The position numbers were made by a program, and so were the translations under genes. DNA of 5,188 bases, from the NCBI GenBank assembly GCA_947441205.1, contig CANETM010000125.1:1-5188 (forward strand), given 5' to 3'. The notes below the pieces were generated by a model. That model was not told the DNA's origin and did no database searches. It saw nothing but the letters and a program-made list of their open reading frames with translations. Positions 1 through 4,640 of the stretch are shown here, one piece after another; positions within the stretch are counted from its first letter, which is position 1, and each line of letters starts with the position of its first letter. This DNA comes from Bacteroidota bacterium (GTDB taxonomy: Bacteria; Bacteroidota; Bacteroidia; Chitinophagales; Chitinophagaceae).

Positions 1-460
1 CATGATTAACACCTTTTAAACTTTCCTCATGTAAAGGAATATAGGCTTCTTGTCCATTATATAAAATGGTCACCATTAATTGGTGAGGCTGTTCAATTAC
101 TTCTTGAATCACGCCAATATTTTTTCCTGCTTCTTGAACCATATAACCTAGCAACGCTAATGGTGAATTTTTTTCAACTAGCTTCTGAAAGTCAGCTTGC
201 GGCAACCAAACTTTTTTACTTGTTAAAAAATTTGCCGCTTCTCTTGTTTTAAAGCCTTCAATTTGTAAGTGAGTTATGGTGTCGGTTTTAGCATTGGCCG
301 ACTCTATAAAATAAGGAATAAAACTTCCTGCTTTTTGTTCTACAAATAATGCTTCCACTCCTTTAAAATGAATGGGCTGACCTAATGCATGTTCTAATAT
401 TACTGCACCAGCAACACCATGCGGCGCCACTAATTTTCCAATATGGATATATTCACTCAT
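1..460 (-). CDS. rimM: Ribosome maturation factor RimM (C-terminus cut off by window edge)
   Basis: RimM binds ribosomal protein uS19 and helps mature the 16S rRNA 3' (head) domain during assembly of the 30S subunit in the cytoplasm. My reading of the minus strand from the ATG at 458-460 gives 153 residues with no stop before the window edge. The N-terminal RimM domain covers about residues 4-85 and opens with the family signature HIGKLVAPHGVAGAV (residues 6-20). A PRC-barrel domain begins near residue 102 (LALLGYMVQE) and includes the typical IPLHEESLKGV stretch (141-151). The family is usually 165-185 residues, so roughly 15-30 residues are missing. It lies downstream of rpsP, the usual neighbour, but a terminator separates the two. 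No Shine-Dalgarno sequence precedes the ATG. Family assignment is secure. Known role is from the family; the expression model is inferred. Confidence 0.95.
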   Translation of the reverse strand, partial: MSEYIHIGKLVAPHGVAGAVILEHALGQPIHFKGVEALFVEQKAGSFIPYFIESANAKTDTITHLQIEGFKTREAANFLTSKKVWLPQADFQKLVEKNSPLALLGYMVQEAGKNIGVIQEVIEQPHQLMVTILYNGQEAYIPLHEESLKGVNH

Positions 461-463
461 GCG

Positions 464-471
464 CAAATTTA
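464..471 (-). promoter_or_regulatory. Candidate -7 promoter element for rimM
   Basis: The minus strand reads TAAATTTG here, a full match to the Bacteroidota -7 consensus TAnnTTTG, with only three bases between it and the rimM ATG. It lies just past the rpsP terminator, where a promoter would be needed for rimM to be expressed alone. If used, the transcript would start at or within a few bases of the ATG and be almost leaderless. I see no TTTG or TTG at the usual -33 spacing, and the region is AT-rich, so a chance match is possible. Confidence 0.35.
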
Positions 472-498
472 ATTCATTTAAAAGAAAATGTGTTGCAT

Positions 499-535
499 AA
501 AAAACCCCAGCTTCCAAAAGGAAACCGGGGCTTTT
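499..535 (-). terminator. Intrinsic terminator after rpsP
   Basis: Read on the minus strand, an 11-base-pair stem (arms 520-530 and 505-515) closes a TTTT loop (516-519) and is followed at once by six Ts (499-504). Nine pairs are Watson-Crick, with four G:C pairs at the base, and two are G:U wobbles (526/509 and 524/511). On the plus strand those two positions become A:C mismatches, so the structure is fully paired only in minus-strand RNA. That fits termination of rpsP, whose stop codon lies 55 bases upstream. An AAAA tract on the 5' side (532-535) could extend the stem. It may be a full terminator or a partial attenuator reducing read-through into rimM. Confidence 0.88.
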
Positions 536-585
536 AAAGCTATGTTTAAACTTTTTTTTCAGTTATCAGTTGCTCTCGCAACTTC

Positions 586-1095
586 TTATTCTGCAGCTGG
601 AGTTTCCTCAGCAGCAACTTCAGCAGCTGGTGCTTCAGGAGCTTCTTCAACAGCAGGAGCAGCTTCCGCTACTGGCTCAGCAACTTTCTTTACAACAGGT
701 ACGTACACTTTTTTAGCAGCTTGTGCTTTTTTGTGCGCATCGTTTTTAGAAGCTACTTGTGATTCATGCTCAGCATACCAAGTTTGGAACTTAGCCATTG
801 CAGTTGCATCATCAAATAAGCCTAATTTAACACCACGTAATAAGTGTTTCAAATAAAGTACACCTTTGAATGATAAAATTCTGTGAACGGTGTCTGTAGG
901 TTGAGCACCTTTGTTTAACCACTCTAAAGCTTTTTGACGATCTAATTCGATTGTCGCAGGAACTGTTAAAGGATTGTAAGTACCAATTTTTTGGATGAAT
1001 TTACCATCTCTTGGTGCGCGTCCGTCGGCCACTACTATGAAGTAGAACGGTCTTTTTTTACTACCATGACGCTGTAGTCTGATCTTTACTGCCAT
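586..1095 (-). CDS. rpsP: 30S ribosomal protein bS16 with extended Ala/Glu-rich tail
   Basis: bS16 is a primary assembly protein of the small ribosomal subunit that contacts 16S rRNA. The start at 1093-1095 gives MAVKIRLQRHG, the conserved bS16 N-terminus, and a 169-residue protein. An in-frame ATG at 1168-1170 would add 25 unconserved residues, and its codons overlap the promoter, so I reject it. The core domain is residues 1-85, with KKRPFYFIVVADGRAPRDG (13-31), IGTYNP (37-42) and PTDTVHRIL (66-74). Many bacteria have only 80-90 residues. Here a further stretch (about 86-137, lysine-rich near its end) leads to a 32-residue tail (138-169) made only of A, E, P, V and T, with nine Glu and no basic residue. 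Long bS16 tails are usual in Bacteroidota; the tail's function is not known to me. The gene has its own promoter upstream and a terminator downstream. Confidence 0.97.
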   Translation of the reverse strand: MAVKIRLQRHGSKKRPFYFIVVADGRAPRDGKFIQKIGTYNPLTVPATIELDRQKALEWLNKGAQPTDTVHRILSFKGVLYLKHLLRGVKLGLFDDATAMAKFQTWYAEHESQVASKNDAHKKAQAAKKVYVPVVKKVAEPVAEAAPAVEEAPEAPAAEVAAEETPAAE

Positions 1096-1138
1096 TTTAA
1101 ATAGAAATTTATAGGCGTTAACAAATAAGGTTGAGGCG

Positions 1139-1171
1139 CGAAGATAATAGAAAGCTATGAATTCACCCAAA
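1139..1171 (-). promoter_or_regulatory. rpsP promoter, Bacteroidota type
   Basis: On the minus strand TTTG (1168-1171) is followed after 21 bases by TATCTTCG (1139-1146). This matches the Bacteroidota sigma-ABfr layout of TTTG at -33 and TAnnTTTG at -7, with one mismatch in the second element. Transcription would begin around 1132-1136 and leave a leader of about 40 bases with no Shine-Dalgarno sequence. The position supports the rpsP start at 1095, because the longer reading frame would begin upstream of the promoter. Confidence 0.65.
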
Positions 1172-1231
1172 AAAACGGGCTTAACTGTATATTAAATACT
1201 GAATTGAACCAAAATAACTATGAAAATCAAT

Positions 1232-1246
1232 CAATTACGTTAATTG
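1232..1246 (-). terminator. Weak AT-rich inverted repeat just after ffh
   Basis: The inverted repeat CAATTA-acg-TAATTG (minus strand) forms a 6-base-pair stem with a 3-base loop, starting 8 bases after the ffh stop codon. It is followed by a mixed ATTGATTTT stretch, not a clean T-run. The stem has only one G:C pair and is much weaker than the hairpin after rpsP. It could be a weak terminator or 3'-end structure of the ffh mRNA, or a chance palindrome in AT-rich sequence. Confidence 0.25.
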
Positions 1247-1254
1247 TGCCACAC

Positions 1255-2583
1255 CTACTTTCTCATACCGGGCATTTTGCTCATCATAGCTGAGCCCATT
1301 GGACCATTCATCATTTTCATCATTTGCTTCATTTGATCAAACTGCTTCATAAAAGCATTGATCTCTGCAATATCTTTTCCCGATCCGTTGGCAATTCTTT
1401 GTTTACGACTTGGCGTTAATAAATCTGGATTTCTTCTTTCCAACATAGTCATAGATTGAATAATGGCTTCCACTCCTTTAAAGGCGTCGTCTTTAATATC
1501 AACGTCCTTTAAATTTTTACCCATTCCTGGAATCATGCCCATTAAATCTTTTAGGTTACCCATTTTTTTTATTTGCTGAATCTGTGTTAAAAAATCTTCG
1601 AAATCAAATTGATTTTTACGAATTTTTTTCTCTAATTTTTTGGCAGCTTCTTCATCATATTGTGCTTGCGCTTTTTCAACTAATGAAGTAATATCACCCA
1701 TACCCAAAATTCTTTGGGCCATACGTTCAGGATAAAAAACATCCAAGGTATCCATCTTCTCTCCACTGCTCATAAACTTAATAGGCTTATTCACAGTGTA
1801 CTTAATACTTAATGCAGCACCACCTCGTGTATCACCATCCAACTTAGTTAAAACAACACCTGAAAAATCTAAGCGATCGTTGAAAGCCTTTGCTGTATTG
1901 ACTGCATCCTGTCCTGTCATAGAATCCACCACAAATAAAATTTCCTGTGGATTGATGGCAGATTTAATATTTGCTACTTCTGTCATCATTACTTCATCAA
2001 CCGCTAAACGACCAGCAGTATCTATAATGATTACATTTTTATTATTTTGTTTTGCATAGGCAATTGCATTTTGCGCAATAGAAACTGCGTCTTTATTTTC
2101 TCTTTCTACAAAAACATCAACGCCAATTTGTTCTGCTAAAACGGTTAATTGATCCATCGCCGCAGGACGATAAATATCAGCAGCAACTAACAAAGGAGAC
2201 TTTTTTTGTGCCTTTAAATAATTAGCCAATTTCCCTGAAAAAGTAGTCTTACCTGACCCTTGTAAACCTGCCACCAAAATGATGGTTGGATTTCCATTTA
2301 AGGTTAACGGTGTAGCCTCAGCTCCCATTAATGCAGTTAATTCGTCCTGCACAATTTTAACCATTAACTGACCCGGGCTAATTGCATTGATTACTTTTTC
2401 ACCAATTGCTTTTTCCTTAATGCTATCTGTGAATTCCTTTGCTATTTTAAAGTTAACATCCGCATCGAGTAAAGCTTTTCTAATATCTTTTAATGTATTT
2501 GCAACATTCAACTCATTAATACGCGCCTGACCTTTCAGGTGCTTAAATGCTGATTCTAATTTTTCGCTAAGGCTATTAAACAT
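1255..2583 (-). CDS. ffh: Signal recognition particle protein Ffh (SRP54 GTPase)
   Basis: Ffh binds signal sequences of nascent inner-membrane and secreted proteins together with 4.5S/SRP RNA, and docks with FtsY at the membrane for co-translational targeting to SecYEG. The protein is 442 residues, the normal length (about 440-455). The N domain (1-90) carries ALLDADV (37-43). The GTPase G domain has the P-loop GLQGSGKT (106-113), DTAGR (188-192) and TKLDGD (246-251), and runs to the FYPERMAQRILGMGD linker (283-297). The M domain follows from about 300, with the SRP-RNA-binding motif SRKQRIANGSG (392-402) and a methionine-rich C-terminus (412-440) that forms the flexible signal-peptide groove. 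All motifs are intact. The ATG at 2581-2583 gives the family N-terminus. It is the first gene of the minus-strand cluster ffh-rpsP-rimM and faces the plus-strand operon across a 231-base divergent gap. Confidence 0.98.
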   Translation of the reverse strand: MFNSLSEKLESAFKHLKGQARINELNVANTLKDIRKALLDADVNFKIAKEFTDSIKEKAIGEKVINAISPGQLMVKIVQDELTALMGAEATPLTLNGNPTIILVAGLQGSGKTTFSGKLANYLKAQKKSPLLVAADIYRPAAMDQLTVLAEQIGVDVFVERENKDAVSIAQNAIAYAKQNNKNVIIIDTAGRLAVDEVMMTEVANIKSAINPQEILFVVDSMTGQDAVNTAKAFNDRLDFSGVVLTKLDGDTRGGAALSIKYTVNKPIKFMSSGEKMDTLDVFYPERMAQRILGMGDITSLVEKAQAQYDEEAAKKLEKKIRKNQFDFEDFLTQIQQIKKMGNLKDLMGMIPGMGKNLKDVDIKDDAFKGVEAIIQSMTMLERRNPDLLTPSRKQRIANGSGKDIAEINAFMKQFDQMKQMMKMMNGPMGSAMMSKMPGMRK

Positions 2584-2602
2584 AATTCGACGTTAAGGGA
2601 TG

Positions 2603-2610
2603 CAAAGATA
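2603..2610 (-). promoter_or_regulatory. ffh promoter, -7 element
   Basis: The minus strand reads TATCTTTG, a full match to TAnnTTTG, 19 bases upstream of the ffh ATG. The transcript would have a short leader of roughly 12-16 bases. A TTG lies 25 bases further upstream (2635-2637, within ACTTGGAA), a little far for the usual -33 element, so the upstream half of the promoter is uncertain. Confidence 0.6.
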
Positions 2611-2632
2611 AGTCAGGGTATTGATAAAATAT

Positions 2633-2749
2633 TTCCAAGTTCATAACTTAATTAATGAATTGATTATCAACTAATTAATATTTATTGCCCTTTAGTAATT
2701 CTAGGTATTATCAGTTTGTTAACTAATAAACATTGAAAAATACTTGGAA
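2633..2749. repeat. Inverted repeat TTCCAAGT / ACTTGGAA flanking the divergent promoters
   Basis: TTCCAAGT at 2633-2640 and its exact complement ACTTGGAA at 2742-2749 are 101 bases apart. Each copy reads ACTTGGAA in the direction of the gene it precedes, and each lies upstream of a -7 element (ffh on the minus strand, the START gene on the plus strand). In the plus-strand copy the TTG falls at the right distance to be the -33 element. The arrangement may be a shared regulatory motif or a coincidence of promoter sequence. Confidence 0.4.
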
Positions 2750-2773
2750 GCTAGTCTTTAATTATTATTATTG
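2744..2773 (+). promoter_or_regulatory. Candidate promoter for the START-lptFG-sod operon
   Basis: TTG at 2744-2746 (context CTTG) is followed after 19 bases by TATTATTG (2766-2773), which matches TAnnTTTG at all but one fixed position. Transcription would start near 2777-2781 and leave a leader of about 35 bases. No better match lies closer to the ATG at 2815. The sequence is AT-rich, so the assignment is tentative. Confidence 0.4.
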
Positions 2774-2814
2774 CACCTAACGACCTAATTAAAAAGAGGT
2801 TATCGATTTATTAT

Positions 2815-3198
2815 ATGAGTAAGAAGCAATTATTTACATTAGAGTTTCCAGTGAGATGTTCACCAGGTATATTATTTGAATTCCTTTCAACAGCATCGGG
2901 ATTACAAGAGTGGTTTGCTGATAAAGTAGACGAATGGGAAAATGTTTACAGTTTTTCATGGAATGGCGGTGTACCCGATAAGGCAGAAATTATTGATCAA
3001 GAAGAAAATAAATTCATTCGCTATAGATGGTTGCATAGTGAAAAAAATGAGTATTTCGAATTCAGAGTTGAAAAGACAGAGATTTCAAATCAAACAATCC
3101 TAATTATTAAGGATTTTGCAGAGAAAAATGAAATCAAAGACCAAAGTCGATTATGGGAGTATCAAATAAAAGACCTTTTTTATCGTATAGGAAGTTAG
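2815..3198 (+). CDS. START-like domain protein (AHSA1/SRPBCC fold, Bacteroidota type)
   Basis: This 127-residue protein resembles the small START-like proteins found in Bacteroidota, part of the wider SRPBCC (Bet v1-like) fold that encloses a hydrophobic ligand pocket. No enzymatic role is established and I do not assign one. Visible features are the N-terminal strand KKQLFTLEFPVRCSP (3-17), a helix FEFLSTASGL leading into the AHSA1-like QEWFADKV (31-38), alternating strands through SFSWNGGVPDKAEIID (46-61), KFIRYRW (66-72) and YFEFRVEKTEI (80-90), and a C-terminal amphipathic helix (about 106-126) that would pack over the pocket. There is no signal peptide or membrane segment, so it should be cytoplasmic. 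It starts the plus-strand operon and ends 10 bases before the permease, suggesting a link to lipid or LPS handling. That link is inference from position. Confidence 0.85.
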   Translation: MSKKQLFTLEFPVRCSPGILFEFLSTASGLQEWFADKVDEWENVYSFSWNGGVPDKAEIIDQEENKFIRYRWLHSEKNEYFEFRVEKTEISNQTILIIKDFAEKNEIKDQSRLWEYQIKDLFYRIGS

Positions 3199-3208
3199 TC
3201 CCAACAAT

Positions 3209-4636
3209 TTGTTCAAAAAATTAGACATACTAATATTAAAGGCTTTTATAGGGCCTTTCTTGGCAGCACTTACCATTTCCACATTTGTGCTGACAATGCA
3301 ATTTTTTTGGCTTTACATTGACGACCTTGTTGGAAAAGGTCTTGACACCCTTACCATTTTACAACTTATTGGTTTAGTATCTGCGACAACATTCACTACA
3401 GCATTACCATTAGCATTGTTGTTTTCATCCATCATGACTTTTGGAAATTTAGGCGAAAGTTTTGAGTTAATAGCAATTAAAGCTGCCGGCATTCCATTAG
3501 TTAGGTTCATGCAACCGTTGTTTATATTTGCCATTTTTTTATCAGGTGTCGCATTTTTATTTGCAAACAATATTATTCCTGTTACGCAAATGAAACTAAC
3601 GTCTTTGAAATATGAAATCATTGTTTCGAAACCTGCATTAGATATTAAAGAAGGTGTTTTTTATGATAAAATCGAGGGTTATGTAATCAAGTTAGGGAAA
3701 AAAGAATCCAACGATAGCGTGATCCGGAATATTGTAATTTTTGAAAAAAAGACTAACCTCCAGGATAATATGCTTATTGCAGAATCAGGTGTGATGAGGG
3801 TTTCAAAAGATAAAAAGTTTTTAGAGTTTATCATGTATAATGGTTGGAGGTACCAAGAAAGAGGTTTAAGAAATACAACCAACACCGAATTCACTAGACT
3901 TTACTTTAAAGAATATAAAAAAGTATTTAACCTTAGTAGTTTTCAAATGAATAAGGGGGATGATAATATTTATGATCCTAAAATGTTAAGTGTTCGTCAA
4001 TTAGGTTTTGCGATTGATTCATTAAAAAACTACGATAGTTTTTATACTAAAAAAATGATACGTGAAGTAGTTCCTTATTTAAGGTTTATGACTTATAAGG
4101 ACAGTGCAAAAGTTTTCGCAGCATTTAAAAACACAAAAAAAATTCAAAAATTCAGTGAAATTGTACCCGATTCTACTTCCATAAATATAATTGATGCATT
4201 GGGTTATCAATTTACATCAGTACTCAATAATATTGGCGCTATAAGAGACAATTATAAAGCAAACGAGCGCGCAGGTGCTACCCATGCTATTGAATGGCAC
4301 CGAAAATTTACTTTATCATTTGCATGTATTGTACTTTTTTTAATTGGAGCTCCATTAGGTTCCATTATTAGAAAAGGAGGACTTGGCACACCGTTAGTGC
4401 TGGCAATTGTATTTTTTGTTGTATTTTTTCTACTTAATAATTTTGGTGAAAAATTTGCAAAATCAGGTGAATGGAGTGTATATAAAGGTATGTGGTTGTC
4501 ATCCGCAATTTTAATTCCCGTAGGTGCATTTTTAACCTTCAAGGCGATGCGTGATTCGCAGTTATTTAATCAAGAATTTTACTATCGACTATTACAGCCA
4601 ATTAAAGTAACTTTACGGAAGTACTTTAAAAAATAA
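3209..4636 (+). CDS. LptF/LptG-family (YjgP/YjgQ) permease, TTG start
   Basis: LptF and LptG form the inner-membrane part of the LptB2FG transporter, which extracts lipopolysaccharide and passes it to LptC/LptA. The 475-residue protein has six predicted membrane helices, at about 12-37, 52-77, 101-125, 366-386, 392-412 and 426-446. The FELIAIKAAGIPL stretch (85-97) between helices 2 and 3 corresponds to the cytoplasmic coupling helix that contacts LptB. EWHRKFTLSFACIVLFLIGAPLG (split: EWHRKF 362-367, GAPLG 380-384) is the conserved entry to helix 4. The periplasmic part (126-365) holds the jellyroll-like domain at about 140-240 and a further, mostly helical 100-odd residues. E. coli LptF and LptG have about 360 residues, so this is an enlarged form. 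The start is TTG (3209-3211): it gives the expected KKLDILILKAF N-terminus, while the first internal ATG (Met30) would remove half of helix 1. Sequence alone does not tell me whether to call it LptF or LptG. Confidence 0.93.
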   Translation: MFKKLDILILKAFIGPFLAALTISTFVLTMQFFWLYIDDLVGKGLDTLTILQLIGLVSATTFTTALPLALLFSSIMTFGNLGESFELIAIKAAGIPLVRFMQPLFIFAIFLSGVAFLFANNIIPVTQMKLTSLKYEIIVSKPALDIKEGVFYDKIEGYVIKLGKKESNDSVIRNIVIFEKKTNLQDNMLIAESGVMRVSKDKKFLEFIMYNGWRYQERGLRNTTNTEFTRLYFKEYKKVFNLSSFQMNKGDDNIYDPKMLSVRQLGFAIDSLKNYDSFYTKKMIREVVPYLRFMTYKDSAKVFAAFKNTKKIQKFSEIVPDSTSINIIDALGYQFTSVLNNIGAIRDNYKANERAGATHAIEWHRKFTLSFACIVLFLIGAPLGSIIRKGGLGTPLVLAIVFFVVFFLLNNFGEKFAKSGEWSVYKGMWLSSAILIPVGAFLTFKAMRDSQLFNQEFYYRLLQPIKVTLRKYFKK

Positions 4637-4640
4637 TATC

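Larger units (their letters stand above)
2584..2814. other. Divergent AT-rich intergenic region between ffh and the START-lptFG-sod operon
   Basis: This 231-base gap has no plausible coding sequence on either strand. It holds the ffh promoter at its left end and a candidate operon promoter at its right end. Between them is very AT-rich DNA with repeated AACTAATTAAT-like boxes: AACTTAATTAAT (2645-2656), AACTAATTAAT (2669-2679), AACTAATAAA (2721-2730) and ACCTAATTAA (2783-2792). The first two are spaced by 24 bases. They could be regulator sites or simply the product of base composition. Confidence 0.6.

Noticed and set aside
530..540. Short palindrome GCTTT-T-AAAGC next to the rpsP terminator.
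   Set aside because: A five-pair AT-rich stem with a one-base loop cannot form a stable hairpin; it only overlaps the A-tract of the real terminator.
488..856. Plus-strand open reading frame of 122 codons rich in Ala, Ser and Thr.
   Set aside because: It runs antisense to the Ala/Glu-rich tail of rpsP and through the terminator; its composition is a by-product of the tail codons and it resembles no family.
1096..1170. In-frame 25-codon N-terminal extension of rpsP (ATG at 1168-1170).
   Set aside because: The added residues are not part of bS16, whose conserved start is MAVKIRL; the extension overlaps the rpsP promoter elements and would not be fully transcribed.
1166..1180. CCC-(A7)C-GGG pairing between ffh and rpsP as a possible ffh terminator.
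   Set aside because: Only three or four pairs around a large A/T loop, and no T-run follows on the minus strand; the run of Ts lies inside the loop and part of it fits the -33 element of the rpsP promoter.
1796..2059. Plus-strand open reading frame of 87 codons.
   Set aside because: It lies wholly antisense inside the ffh GTPase domain, with no promoter or recognisable protein features.
2795..2799. AGAGG as a Shine-Dalgarno sequence for the START gene.
   Set aside because: It ends 15 bases before the ATG, too far for normal spacing, and the other genes here do not use such sites.
3313..4542. Three minus-strand open reading frames (3313-3621, 3679-3894, 4252-4542).
   Set aside because: All lie inside the permease gene on the opposite strand, are short, and look like shadows of its codons; no family resemblance.
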